From Cesiribacter sp. SM1 (lineage in GTDB: Bacteria; Bacteroidota; Bacteroidia; Cytophagales; Cyclobacteriaceae): DNA of 64,000 nucleotides. Positions 46,124 to 55,421 of the stretch are shown piece after piece. Location of the stretch: the NCBI RefSeq assembly GCF_020178975.1, contig NZ_JAHXBU010000041.1, positions 62,001-126,000 of the forward strand, written 5' to 3'. Below the pieces are notes generated by a model that made no database searches, had not been told where the DNA came from, and saw nothing but the letters and a program-made list of their open reading frames with translations. The number at the start of each line of letters is the position of its first letter. The first letter of the stretch is position 1. The position numbers and the translations under genes were made by a program.

Positions 46124-47038
46124 ATGCCTGACAACTATACATTAAACCTGCTAAGCCCAACAGACTGGCAAGACTATGAGCTGCTGGATTGCGGCGATTT
46201 TGAAAAGCTCGAACGCTTTGGCCGTTTTGTGCTGGCCCGCCCCGAACCACAGGCCGTGTGGCCAAAAAAGCTCCCGGAGCAGGAGTGGGAAAAGCAGGCA
46301 CATGCCCGCTACGTTCGTGAAAAAGGCCGCCAGGAGCAACCCGTGCTAAATGCCGATAAGGGCAACTGGCAGCTAAACAGCAAAATGCCAGAAGAATGGC
46401 TCATGCGCTACCAGCGCGGCGAGATGAACATACAGTTCAGGCTGGCGCTTACGGCTTTTGGCCATATTGGTATTTTTCCGGAGCAGGCTGTAAACTGGAA
46501 CTGGATTTACGATACCATCCGGGAGATGCCCCTGAAGCGCCCCCGGGTGCTTAACCTTTTTGCCTATACCGGCGGGGCCTCCCTGGCTGCGGCGGCGGCC
46601 GGTGCAGAGGTTACCCACCTCGACAGCGTTCGCCAGACCATTACCTGGACCAACGAAAACCGTGAGGCCAGTAAATTACCTGAAATACGCTGGGTGGTAG
46701 AAGATGCCCTGAAGTTTGTAAGGCGCGAAGCAAAACGTGGTAACCGCTATCACGGCATTATCATGGACCCTCCCTCCTATGGCCGCGGGCCCAAAGGCGA
46801 AAAATGGGTGCTGGAGCAAAATATCAACGAATTAGTAGCCCTGGGCGCAGAGCTGCTGGAGCCCCGCGATAGCTTCTTTATCCTCAACCTCTATTCCATG
46901 GGCTTATCGGCCCTGGTAATGGCCAACCTTGTGCGGCAGCACATGGGCGTGCAAAGCCCCGAGCTGGGAGAGTTGTACCTGCAGGCAAAATCCGGACCCC
47001 AGCTACCACTTGGTACTTATTTAAGATTAAAACGCTAA
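46124..47038 (+). CDS. Class I SAM-dependent methyltransferase (RlmI/RlmK-like)
   Basis: A 304-residue Rossmann methyltransferase. The SAM motif is VLNLFAYTGGASLAAAAAGA near residue 145 and the motif post-I acidic residue is in HLDSVRQTITW. The catalytic-type motif is DPPSYGRGPKGEKW (DPPSY), as in enzymes that methylate cytosine or guanine in 23S rRNA (PF10672 group). The start is well supported by GGAAGAGGAG about 10 bases before the ATG at 46124. It is followed after only 3 bases by the pseudouridine synthase gene, so the two form an operon, most likely for rRNA or tRNA modification. The target is unknown. A PUA domain, present in E. coli RlmI, is missing. Confidence 0.88.
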   Translation: MPDNYTLNLLSPTDWQDYELLDCGDFEKLERFGRFVLARPEPQAVWPKKLPEQEWEKQAHARYVREKGRQEQPVLNADKGNWQLNSKMPEEWLMRYQRGEMNIQFRLALTAFGHIGIFPEQAVNWNWIYDTIREMPLKRPRVLNLFAYTGGASLAAAAAGAEVTHLDSVRQTITWTNENREASKLPEIRWVVEDALKFVRREAKRGNRYHGIIMDPPSYGRGPKGEKWVLEQNINELVALGAELLEPRDSFFILNLYSMGLSALVMANLVRQHMGVQSPELGELYLQAKSGPQLPLGTYLRLKR

Positions 47039-47041
47039 CCC

Positions 47042-47908
47042 ATGCAATTTACCGCAAGCCGTACTGCTTCCCTGTTTGAACTACTGCAGGATCAGCTGCC
47101 TGATTCTCCCAGGCAGCGCATTAAAAATATGCTGCGCCATGCTATCCTGCTGGTAGATGGCAAACCGCTGGCGAACCCAAGCCTGGAGGTAAAAGAGGGG
47201 AGCAAGGTAGAGATCCGCAAAGGCAGTGCACCCCAGAAGCAACAACAATCGCCTTTTCCGGTACATTACGAAGACGACCACCTCCTGATTGTAGAAAAGC
47301 CTGCCGGGCTGCTAACGGTTAACCAGAGCAAAACCCCTGAAACCAGCCTTTATAAAGAGATTTTTGACTGGGTAAGGGCTAAATCAGGTGGAAAGCAGCG
47401 CCCCTTCATTGTGCACCGGCTGGATCGTGAGGTTAGCGGGCTGCTGATCTTTGCCAAGAGCGAAGAAGTGCAGGAGCTGCTGAAAGATAACTGGCAGGAG
47501 GTAGAAAAACGCTACTATGCCCTGGTACATGGCGCCCCCGAAAGGCGCGAAGGCACCATTCACACCTGGCTGCAGGAAGACGAACGGCAGCGGGTACACG
47601 TGGTACAGGATGAAGCACCAGGAGCCAAAGAAGCCATTACCCATTTCCGGGAGGTGGAGCACTACCGCAACCACAGCCTGCTGGAAATTGAGCTGGAGAC
47701 CGGCCGTAAAAACCAGATCAGGGTACACCTGGCTCACATTGGCTGCCCCATTGCCGGCGACTGGCGCTATGGAGCTCCCAAAGTAGACAACAGGCCCATT
47801 CACCTGCTGGCCTACCAGCTACGCCTGCCCCACCCCCTTTCAGGGAAAATAATAGAAGCTGAGCTTAAACTACCCAAGGACTTTCTAAAACTGGCGGAGG
47901 GGAAATAA
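47042..47908 (+). CDS. RluA family pseudouridine synthase
   Basis: A 288-residue RNA-modifying enzyme. An S4 RNA-binding domain (about 10-65; RQRIKNMLRHAILLVDGKPLANPS, partly) precedes a pseudouridine synthase domain (about 80-280). The catalytic Asp lies in HRLDREVSGLLIFAKS and the second motif is RKNQIRVHLAHIG. This is the RluA/RluD group that isomerises uridine in 23S rRNA or tRNA. It is transcribed with the methyltransferase 3 bases upstream. The stop codon sits inside the hairpin 47894-47923. The position modified cannot be deduced. Confidence 0.93.
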   Translation: MQFTASRTASLFELLQDQLPDSPRQRIKNMLRHAILLVDGKPLANPSLEVKEGSKVEIRKGSAPQKQQQSPFPVHYEDDHLLIVEKPAGLLTVNQSKTPETSLYKEIFDWVRAKSGGKQRPFIVHRLDREVSGLLIFAKSEEVQELLKDNWQEVEKRYYALVHGAPERREGTIHTWLQEDERQRVHVVQDEAPGAKEAITHFREVEHYRNHSLLEIELETGRKNQIRVHLAHIGCPIAGDWRYGAPKVDNRPIHLLAYQLRLPHPLSGKIIEAELKLPKDFLKLAEGK

Positions 47909-47923
47909 ACATTTCCCCTCCGC
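47894..47923. terminator. Hairpin overlapping the stop codon, shared by two convergent genes
   Basis: GCGGAGGGGAAAT (47894-47906) is the exact complement of 47911-47923 with the 4-base loop AAAC. The TAA stop of the pseudouridine synthase (47906-47908) straddles the arm and the loop. There is no T-tract on either strand. It lies between the stop at 47908 (+) and 47973 (-) and probably ends both transcripts. Confidence 0.7.
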
Positions 47924-47972
47924 TCAAAGCACTATCCGGCTTTGATACTTAGTTGTGTAAACTTCCTCTAAC

Positions 47973-49121
47973 TTAAACAAGCACTTTCTCTGGCTGCAAT
48001 AGGGTAAACTCCGGCAGGCGTATGATCTCACCCCCTTTTTTGGCCGACTCATGTGCTAAAATGCCTACACAGGTGATGTTTGCCGACTGTCTTGCATTTG
48101 GGTAGGGATCTTTGCCTTCTGCCAGTGCAGTTAAAAAAGCATGTACCAGGTGCGGATGTGAACCTCCATGCCCGGCACCCTGGGTAAAAGAAAGATGCTG
48201 GTGCTCATCAGAATCATACACGCCCCTGGTGGTAAAGGCCTGGATGGGTTCAGGTAGCAGGTGTGCAAAATCGGGGCTTTCGATCTCATGCGGAATCTCC
48301 GGTTCGGGCAGTTTTGCTGTATGCACCACCAGCGGGCGGCCTTCGATCAGGGGCCATTCTACAGATTTTTGAGAACCATACACCTCAAAGCTTTCGCGAT
48401 ACTGCCTGGCCACATCAAAGAGTGAACGGTACACCTGCGCACTCAGGTCGGAATTCCGGAATTTAATATGCGTGGTTTCCACGGCATAAGGCGAGTTGTA
48501 ATGCTGCTGCAGCTCTTCCCGGATGGTACCTGAGCCAAAGCAGGAAACATATTCGGCTTCATCGCGGGTGAGGCCCAGTACCGGTCCTACACAGTGTGTG
48601 GCATAGTACATAGGCGGCAGCCCAGGCCAGTAGTTGGGCCAGCCATCCATATCCTGCTGGTGGCTTGCTTTCAGGAACTGTATTTTTCCCAGTTCTCCCT
48701 TTTCATACAGTTCCTTCATGAACAGGAATTCACGGGCATACACCACTGTTTCCATCATCATGTAGGTAAGGCCTTTTTCCTGCGTCAGTTCCACAATTTC
48801 CTTGCACTCCTCCAGGGTGGTGGCCATGGGTACCGTACAGGCCACATGCTTGCCGGCCTTCAGAGCCATAATTGACTGCCGCCCATGATCCGGGATAGGC
48901 GTGTTGATGTGAACAGCATCTACTTCAGGGTCCTGCAGAAGCTCCTCATAGGAGGTGTACCTTTTTTCTATACCAAAGGCATCGCCAATCTCATCAAGCT
49001 TAGCCTGGGTTCTCTGGCAGATAGCATACATATTGGCATTGGGGTGCCGCTGGTAAATAGGAATAAATTCAGCACCAAAGCCTAATCCAACTATCGCTAT
49101 GTTTATTTTCTTCTGGTTCAT
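47973..49121 (-). CDS. Gfo/Idh/MocA family sugar oxidoreductase
   Basis: A 382-residue NAD(P)-dependent dehydrogenase. The Rossmann motif IAIVGLGFGAEFIPIYQ opens the protein and is followed by the AGKHVACTVPMATTLEECKEIVEL segment; the usual EKP motif of the family reads TVPMA here, as in some relatives. The rest is the typical mixed sheet for sugar binding (GSQKSVEWPLIEG, and HGGSHPHLVHAFLTALAEGKDPYP in the C-terminal part). Members oxidise or reduce carbohydrates such as inositols and 3-keto-sugars. It is the last gene of a four-gene operon with an epimerase, an MFS transporter and a ThuA-fusion protein, so it most likely acts on the imported or released sugar. Confidence 0.9.
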   Translation of the reverse strand: MNQKKINIAIVGLGFGAEFIPIYQRHPNANMYAICQRTQAKLDEIGDAFGIEKRYTSYEELLQDPEVDAVHINTPIPDHGRQSIMALKAGKHVACTVPMATTLEECKEIVELTQEKGLTYMMMETVVYAREFLFMKELYEKGELGKIQFLKASHQQDMDGWPNYWPGLPPMYYATHCVGPVLGLTRDEAEYVSCFGSGTIREELQQHYNSPYAVETTHIKFRNSDLSAQVYRSLFDVARQYRESFEVYGSQKSVEWPLIEGRPLVVHTAKLPEPEIPHEIESPDFAHLLPEPIQAFTTRGVYDSDEHQHLSFTQGAGHGGSHPHLVHAFLTALAEGKDPYPNARQSANITCVGILAHESAKKGGEIIRLPEFTLLQPEKVLV

Positions 49122-49165
49122 GGATATAGATATTTTTTAGCATTCAATGGTTGAAAAGGAAAAGA

Positions 49166-50053
49166 TCAGGCTTTTACCTGCACCTTGTCTGTTACAGCGG
49201 GCACATCAGCCCATTCCTTCAAAAAACGGAGCCCATCCGATGCAAAAGCATCCTGGCTGGGCACCAGCGGACGCCAGATGCAGACTGCCCCGGCAAGCTC
49301 TTTCACCTCTGGCGTAAAGCTTTCAATAGATACAATTCCATTGTAGTTGATTGCTTCAAGGCCGCGTTTGTAAGCATCCCAGCGGGTTTGTCCTGTACCC
49401 GGAGTTCCGCGGTAGTTTTCAGAAACCTGCAGGTGCAGCAGCTTATCTCCAGCCAGAACAATTGCTTTTTCCACATCGGGCTCCTCTATGTTCATGTGAA
49501 AACCATCCAGTAAAACTTTGGCTGCCGGATGATCTATTTCATAGATCAGTCGCATCACATCTTCTGCAGTATTCACCAGGTCGGATTCGAAACGGTTGAG
49601 CGGCTCCAGGGCAATTTCAAGTCCCTTATCTTCTGCCATGTGGCAAACCTTCCGAAGATTTGTTACTGCCCGCTCCCACTCCAGCTTCTTTTGGTCTGGC
49701 GATACCAGCCGCGCCTTTCCTACGGCAGAATACATAGGGCCTCCTAAAAATTTAGCACCAAGCCCTTCGCATATTTCCAGGCAGCGCCTGATATAGTCGA
49801 AACTGTTTTTGTGGTAAGCGGGGTCGTCGTGGGTAAGGTCGCGGCTGGTGCCAAAAGCACCGCAAACTGCTGCCTCCAGCTCATTGGCCACCAGTGCAGC
49901 TTTTACCTTTTCCACATCAATCAGGTCTGGATCTTCTACCGGAATCTCCACCACATCGTAACCCATTTCCCTGATCTTCGGAAAAAGATGCACAGTTTCG
50001 GTAGTGAAAGGAGAGGTCCACAACCAGGTACTAACCCCAAAGCGTACATTCAT
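49166..50053 (-). CDS. Sugar phosphate isomerase/epimerase (D-psicose/tagatose 3-epimerase-like)
   Basis: A 295-residue TIM-barrel enzyme of the AP-endonuclease-2 family. The metal ligands characteristic of ketose 3-epimerases are seen in order: Glu in ALEPLNRFESDLVNT, Asp in VLLDGFHMNIEE, His within the same segment, and Glu in IVSIESFTPEV. ALEPLNRFE with a following Asn and Thr is closest to D-tagatose/D-psicose 3-epimerase-like enzymes. It probably interconverts a ketose or a 3-keto sugar. Third gene of the operon: 45 bases after the MFS gene and 44 bases before the oxidoreductase. Confidence 0.88.
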   Translation of the reverse strand: MNVRFGVSTWLWTSPFTTETVHLFPKIREMGYDVVEIPVEDPDLIDVEKVKAALVANELEAAVCGAFGTSRDLTHDDPAYHKNSFDYIRRCLEICEGLGAKFLGGPMYSAVGKARLVSPDQKKLEWERAVTNLRKVCHMAEDKGLEIALEPLNRFESDLVNTAEDVMRLIYEIDHPAAKVLLDGFHMNIEEPDVEKAIVLAGDKLLHLQVSENYRGTPGTGQTRWDAYKRGLEAINYNGIVSIESFTPEVKELAGAVCIWRPLVPSQDAFASDGLRFLKEWADVPAVTDKVQVKA

Positions 50054-50097
50054 AAACTAATATTTAAGATTGAAATTATGCCGGTGCTCAAAGAGCA

Positions 50098-51687
50098 CTA
50101 GGCTACTACGGCAGGATCTTCGTCGAGTAAGTCTTTCCTGGCCTCCTCCTGCTCCTGTGCTCCCTGCTTCAGCACCACCACTTTGTAGCCACCTTTGGAT
50201 CTGAAATAGAAGATCAGCCCCAGGTATACCGCCAGCATAAAAGCAGGGAAAATAGCGATGGTTTGCAGGGCCTCTTTTTTGGCCAGCTCGGAAATAGACT
50301 GAATGGTGAACTGCGTCTCCTCATCTGCTCCCGCTACTTTTACCTGGTCTACGGCACGGTAATCTCCAAAAATGCTGGTCTTTTCTTCTGTAGCGAAGCT
50401 CTCATGCAGGGTAGTGCTGTTTTCAACATCATAGGCTGCCAGCCTGGTATCAATGGTTTTATCCTGTACAAAGCCCAGGATTACAGCACCCACCACACCA
50501 GCAGCAATCATGCCCACACCACCGGTGATGTTAAGCGTTAAAGCACCGCCTTTGGGAAAGCGTTCTGCTACCACACCCAGCATGGTTGGCCAGAAGAAGG
50601 TTTTGCCCAGGCCGAATACGGTGGCGGCTACCAGCACCATCACTCCGGTTGATACAGATAAAAGCAGCAGCCCGATGCCGGCTACAGCTGAGCAGACAGC
50701 CAACAGACCCAGGGGAGAAATTCTGTGGATGATAGAGCCTGCAAAAAAGCGAAGAATGGCCATGATAGCAGAGGTGTACACCAGGATCCAGCCTGCCTGA
50801 ATACCTATGTTGCGCATTTCAGGAGCCATCAGGTCAGAGATCCAGCTGTCGGTGCCCAGCTCTGTGGTAGCCAGCGGAATCATCAGCAGGATGAGAATGA
50901 TAAAGATGGGCTGGCCAAAGCTGCGAACAAAGTAACCATAAAGAGCAACCAGGGCCAGGGTAATGAGGATGTTCGTCATCAGGCTCCATTCAAAGATAGA
51001 GCCGATCTGAAACACAATAAGGGCAGAAACCACCAGGGCACCACCGATGCCCACTTCCTTGAGCATCTCCAGGTAAGATACCCCTGCCTTAACCCTTTCA
51101 TTGATGGGGAAGCGCCGGGGGAACATCATCAAACCATAGGCAATGGTAGGCAGGAGGATCAGGATCATCTTAAGCTTCCAGCTTGCTTCGGCGCCCATCA
51201 GCAGGGCCATTACACCTCCTAATACCAAACCGGCAGGCCAGCCTGCATGCAGCATGTTGAGCCATTTGGCCTTATCGCGCGGAAACATGGTAGCCACCAC
51301 AGGATTTACCACTGCCTCTACTGTACCATTGCCCAATGCCACAATAAATGTAGCAATGTAGAGCGACCAGTAGCCGGTGGCAAAAAAGGTGAGCACTGCC
51401 GAGCCAAGGTGGCAGACAAAGGCAAAGATCATGGCATTTTTATAGCCTATTTTGTCGATGATAAGGCTGAAGAGCACAATGCTGATGGCAAAGGGCCAGA
51501 GGCCTACACCGGCAATCTCCCCTATCTGGGTGTTGGTGAGGTTAAACTCTTCGCCCCATTGCGGCAGGGTGAGCGCCCGCAGAATAAAGCCGAAAGAAGT
51601 GGTAACCAGGGCTACAAAGCAGGCCCAGAACAGTTTGATATCTGGTTTTTCCAGGGCTGCGCCCGAAAGATTGTTTTTATGCTCCAT
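50098..51687 (-). CDS. MFS transporter
   Basis: A 529-residue inner-membrane protein with 12 hydrophobic helices in two halves. Markers include the TM1 region ALTLPQWGEEFNL, a cytoplasmic-loop-type IDKIGYKNAM and a TM-rich C-terminal half with LLAVCSAVAGIGLLLL. A hydrophilic insertion of about 75 residues lies between helices 11 and 12 (DKTIDTRLAAYDVENST ... ISELAKKE), beyond the usual size. Second gene of the sugar operon, so it likely brings in a saccharide; the sugar is unknown. A Lys/Glu-rich tail ends the protein. Confidence 0.9.
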   Translation of the reverse strand: MEHKNNLSGAALEKPDIKLFWACFVALVTTSFGFILRALTLPQWGEEFNLTNTQIGEIAGVGLWPFAISIVLFSLIIDKIGYKNAMIFAFVCHLGSAVLTFFATGYWSLYIATFIVALGNGTVEAVVNPVVATMFPRDKAKWLNMLHAGWPAGLVLGGVMALLMGAEASWKLKMILILLPTIAYGLMMFPRRFPINERVKAGVSYLEMLKEVGIGGALVVSALIVFQIGSIFEWSLMTNILITLALVALYGYFVRSFGQPIFIILILLMIPLATTELGTDSWISDLMAPEMRNIGIQAGWILVYTSAIMAILRFFAGSIIHRISPLGLLAVCSAVAGIGLLLLSVSTGVMVLVAATVFGLGKTFFWPTMLGVVAERFPKGGALTLNITGGVGMIAAGVVGAVILGFVQDKTIDTRLAAYDVENSTTLHESFATEEKTSIFGDYRAVDQVKVAGADEETQFTIQSISELAKKEALQTIAIFPAFMLAVYLGLIFYFRSKGGYKVVVLKQGAQEQEEARKDLLDEDPAVVA

Positions 51688-51743
51688 ACATCAAGGATTA
51701 GATAAAAATCAGTATAAGGGTAAGAGTTTCAGTACCTGAAAAA

Positions 51744-54700
51744 TCAAAGGGTGGCTTTGCCCTTTACTACCTTCATCTCCCCGTTCATGATGCGCCAGTG
51801 GCCCGGGAAGGTGCAAACGAAGGGATAGGTGCCTGCTTCTGCAGGCGCTGTAAACGTAAGCTTTACGGTTTCTTCCGGATTTACCAGCTTAGTATTGAAG
51901 AGCACCTCTGGCATATCCGGCACGTACTGCATCTCCGCTCCATTAGGATCACTTGCCAGCTTATCGGCAGCGGCACCAACTTTTTGCAGGGCTCCCTGCG
52001 CTGTAATCACCAGGTTGTGCTGCATAAAATCGGGGTTCTCAAAAATGATCTCTACTGGCTTACCGGCTTCTACGGTAAAGTTTTTCAGGTCGTACTTCAT
52101 TTCATTTTTAATTACCCTGATCCGGATTTGCTGTGGAGCCCCGGCTGTTTCCGCCATTCCTGTACCAGCTGTTAGCTCGCCGGATTTATCCCAGTCAGAC
52201 TTTGCAAATACTTCCGCAATGGGGGTACCATTGAATACATCCTTCCGGCCCACGTTTTTCATCCTGGTAACTTCGTACTTCCAGCTCCCTGCCAGCATTA
52301 TTTTATTGCCTCCGGACTGGAGGTACAACTCATCTTCCTTTCCTCTGAAACCGCCCTCGCCTCCATTATCCTCCAACCGTACAGCCAGTACATTTTTACC
52401 TGGCTTTAATACACCAGCAGGAATCTCGTACTGGCGCTTTTTATTCCAGCCGCCTTCCTTCACGCCTCCTACTTTTACACCGTTTACCCAGGTTTCGTCG
52501 GCATCATCGACAACACCCAGTGAAAGCATTGCCTTGCGGCCAGTAGCATTTGCAGGAACATCAACGGTTCTTCTAAACCAAACCTCACCATCCATATCAA
52601 GGCCGGCAGCTTCTATAGTGCCTGGCAATTCCATTTCTTTCCAGCCAGCATCATTTGCAGAAGGGGTTTCGCGGGCAGGCTCTTTTGTATTGGCCTGGCT
52701 GCTTAGCTTTTCCTTTAAATCAGGCTGCTCCTGCAGCATAGCCGCCATAAAGCCATCGGAATGTTTTTTGGCAGCCACATAAACTGCTTTGGCAAGCCAG
52801 GTATCTTTTACCACGCGCTCCTCCTTGCTTAGGCTGTAGAGCATGGCTCCTGCCTCCGCTGTGGGTTCCATTTCTGCCACTGCCAGCACAGCTGCCATCA
52901 GTGTGTTCGGATCAGAGTCCTGTAAAATGCCAGACTGCAGCACTGCCTCCCTGGCCCAGTCTGCTTTAGGCAATACCTGCACAGCAGCCTTTCTCACGGC
53001 AGGCACTTTACTTTTCAGGGCTTCTCTCACAGCAGCTACTGCCTCTTTCTGCCCTCCATCCAGCGCTCCCAGGCCTTTGATGGTCCAGAGGGCATGAACG
53101 GCCGCCGGGTTAAACACCTGCTTTCCTGCTTCCCTGCTATTTACAAGTTCATAAAGCTCAGGTAGTACATCGGTTTTTCCCCGCTCTACCAGCAGGCGCT
53201 GCGCAGTAAGGCGCCAGAACATATTGTCATGATCAAGGGCTTCCAGCAGCTGTTCCGGATTTTCTTTATCCAGCTGCATGGGCTCATAAGGTTCTGCCTC
53301 CTTGTACACTACCCGCCATACACGGCCGTGTGATTTATCGCGCAGGGGGTTTTCATAGGCATTACCTGCTCCGTTTTCGGCCTGGTAGCCTCCTCTTTCT
53401 GGTGATGGTGTAGGGTTATGCTGTATAATAAAGTTGTACCAGTCGAGTACCCATACGGCTCCATCAGGGCCTACTTTTGCTTCTACCGGCGCAACCCACT
53501 CATCTGCACTGGCAAACAGGTTCCATCCGTCTTTTTCGATAAAGCCTGCACCATCTTTCTCTATTTTAGCTATATGCACCAGGTGTCCTGTTGGTTCGCA
53601 CACCAGGGCTGCTGCTCCATCCCAGTACTTTTCAGGATAACTTTTGGCAGTATAAAAGTTATGGCCGGCCGCTGCGGTAAACCCACCGAAAACATCTACC
53701 TGCCGCACCTTAGGTGTGGTGGGGTGCATGGCATAATGTCCGTCAATTTTTGCACTGCCTTCTGCAGGGATGCCCTTCACCCCTTCTAGATACCTGTTGG
53801 GGATTCCCACAAACACACTGTGCGTGTTGTTTGCCGTAGAAGCAAATACATCGTTGGTTTCTGTAAAGCCCAGCCCCCAGGTGTTGTTGCTGGTTTTGGT
53901 TAGGAATTCAAAATCTGAAACATCGGGGCTGAAGCGGTAAACGCCCTGCTTAAACTCCTGCTCTTTGCCTGCAATAGTGCCCTTAAAACCAGAGTAGCCC
54001 ACCACACCCCATATGTTGTTATCGATCCCGTATTTAAGGTTGGATGGCCCTGCATGGGTATCATAGGTGCCCCAGCCATCAATCATTACCTCTCTTACAT
54101 CAGCCTTGTCATCGCCATCGGTATCTTTCAGGAAGAGAAAATGTGGCGCCTGCGAAACTATAAGACCACCATTGGCAAAGGTCATGCTGGTGGGTATGTT
54201 GAGCTTATCGGCAAAAACGGTGAACTTATCGGCCTTTCCGTCACCGTCGGTATCTTCGCATATTTTTATGCGGTCGTCGCCTACACCTTCTTCATCACGA
54301 ACAGAGTTGGGATAGTCTACTGTTTCAATTACCCAAAGCCTGCCCTTCTCATCCCATTCAAGGGCAATAGGGTTGATGATATCTGGCTCTGAAGCAAACA
54401 GTTCCAGCCTGAAATCAACCGGCACCTGGATCAGCTTTTGAGAAGCTTCGGGAGAAAGCGGCTCCTGGTACTGCGGGGCCGGGTCTCTTTTTTCATAGTT
54501 TGGAATATTTGGTACGTCCTTGTACACCAGGCTGGGCATGTCTTTCATAAAGGCTTCGTGCTGCCCCCTTACTTTGTCGCCCACAGCCCAGAGTATACCT
54601 TCCTTCATCAGCTCATGAAAGCCGGGATTTCCCCAGGTGCGCTCATCATGTCCGTAAGCAGTATAGAAGACACGTCCGTTGCCATGCTCCTTTACCCAGG

Positions 54701-55283
54701 TCCAGGGCTCGTGGTGCTCCCCTTCTACGCGTTCCATCAGAATGGTGCGGTCGGGGCTGTGTTTCTGGTGAATGTAGGTTTCATCCCAGGTAGTAAACTC
54801 CTCTACATTCTTTGTTACCGGGTGCTCCCTGTTTGTAATGCGGGCCTGAAAAGTGCCTGTTTCGTGCTTCTGAAACTGGGCGCCTACCAGTTCTATGTAT
54901 TTCTCCGAATTCTGAAAGCAAAAGCTGGCGCAATGAACAGGAATAAGACCTTTTCCTGATTCCACAAAGCTCATCAGGGCTTCCTCCTGACTGGGGCTTA
55001 TCTGCTCGTGATTGGCATAAATAACGAGCCCATCGTACTTCGATAACGTTTGCGGGTTCAGGTCGTTTAAATCGGCCGTGTAGGTTAGGTTAATACCCTC
55101 TTTAGAGAGAGAAGAAGCAAGCATTGGCATGTATGCTTCTGAGTTATGGTGCTCGCTGTTATGCCCCAGAAAAAGGAGCTCCACTCTCCGCGGACCAGTG
55201 TCTGCTTTTTTATCACTTCCAGTATCACAACAAACCAACAAGAAACCCAGCAGAACAAAAGTACAGGCAATAAAATTTTTCAT
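51744..55283 (-). CDS. ThuA / beta-propeller / HEAT / jelly-roll / cupredoxin fusion lipoprotein
   Basis: A 1179-residue exported lipoprotein: the signal peptide ends in LLVCCDTG (lipobox Cys near residue 18). Five parts follow. A ThuA-like domain (about 30-240; VHCASFCFQNSEKY and FYTAYGHDERTW) of the class linked with trehalose and sucrose 3-keto metabolism. A membrane-bound-dehydrogenase-type beta-propeller (about 285-640; RLWVIETVDYPN, KICEDTDGDGKAD, WVLDWYNFI). HEAT-type helices (about 665-855). A galactose-binding jelly roll (about 885-1010; WFRRTVDVPAN, DETWVNGVKVG). A cupredoxin end with His in MQHNLVI and Cys-x4-His-x3-Met in CTFPGHWRIM. No CxxCH haem motif is seen. First gene of the sugar operon and divergent from the AraC gene. 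Likely a periplasmic or surface sugar-oxidising protein; the copper may serve electron transfer. Substrate not known. Confidence 0.88.
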   Translation of the reverse strand: MKNFIACTFVLLGFLLVCCDTGSDKKADTGPRRVELLFLGHNSEHHNSEAYMPMLASSLSKEGINLTYTADLNDLNPQTLSKYDGLVIYANHEQISPSQEEALMSFVESGKGLIPVHCASFCFQNSEKYIELVGAQFQKHETGTFQARITNREHPVTKNVEEFTTWDETYIHQKHSPDRTILMERVEGEHHEPWTWVKEHGNGRVFYTAYGHDERTWGNPGFHELMKEGILWAVGDKVRGQHEAFMKDMPSLVYKDVPNIPNYEKRDPAPQYQEPLSPEASQKLIQVPVDFRLELFASEPDIINPIALEWDEKGRLWVIETVDYPNSVRDEEGVGDDRIKICEDTDGDGKADKFTVFADKLNIPTSMTFANGGLIVSQAPHFLFLKDTDGDDKADVREVMIDGWGTYDTHAGPSNLKYGIDNNIWGVVGYSGFKGTIAGKEQEFKQGVYRFSPDVSDFEFLTKTSNNTWGLGFTETNDVFASTANNTHSVFVGIPNRYLEGVKGIPAEGSAKIDGHYAMHPTTPKVRQVDVFGGFTAAAGHNFYTAKSYPEKYWDGAAALVCEPTGHLVHIAKIEKDGAGFIEKDGWNLFASADEWVAPVEAKVGPDGAVWVLDWYNFIIQHNPTPSPERGGYQAENGAGNAYENPLRDKSHGRVWRVVYKEAEPYEPMQLDKENPEQLLEALDHDNMFWRLTAQRLLVERGKTDVLPELYELVNSREAGKQVFNPAAVHALWTIKGLGALDGGQKEAVAAVREALKSKVPAVRKAAVQVLPKADWAREAVLQSGILQDSDPNTLMAAVLAVAEMEPTAEAGAMLYSLSKEERVVKDTWLAKAVYVAAKKHSDGFMAAMLQEQPDLKEKLSSQANTKEPARETPSANDAGWKEMELPGTIEAAGLDMDGEVWFRRTVDVPANATGRKAMLSLGVVDDADETWVNGVKVGGVKEGGWNKKRQYEIPAGVLKPGKNVLAVRLEDNGGEGGFRGKEDELYLQSGGNKIMLAGSWKYEVTRMKNVGRKDVFNGTPIAEVFAKSDWDKSGELTAGTGMAETAGAPQQIRIRVIKNEMKYDLKNFTVEAGKPVEIIFENPDFMQHNLVITAQGALQKVGAAADKLASDPNGAEMQYVPDMPEVLFNTKLVNPEETVKLTFTAPAEAGTYPFVCTFPGHWRIMNGEMKVVKGKATL

Positions 55284-55421
55284 ACGCTTAATGCAAACGA
55301 TTACAATACCTCAATATCAATTTATTATTCTTGAAAAACTCACTCTTTTTTACCAAATTATGACTTTATCTTAACATCGCTCATAAAAAAGGAGTGAACC
55401 AGAGGGTAATAAAGTATAATA

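Noticed and set aside
51744-55283. Haem-binding PVC-type protein with CxxCH
   Set aside because: No CxxCH motif is present in the frame; the metal site seen is a cupredoxin.
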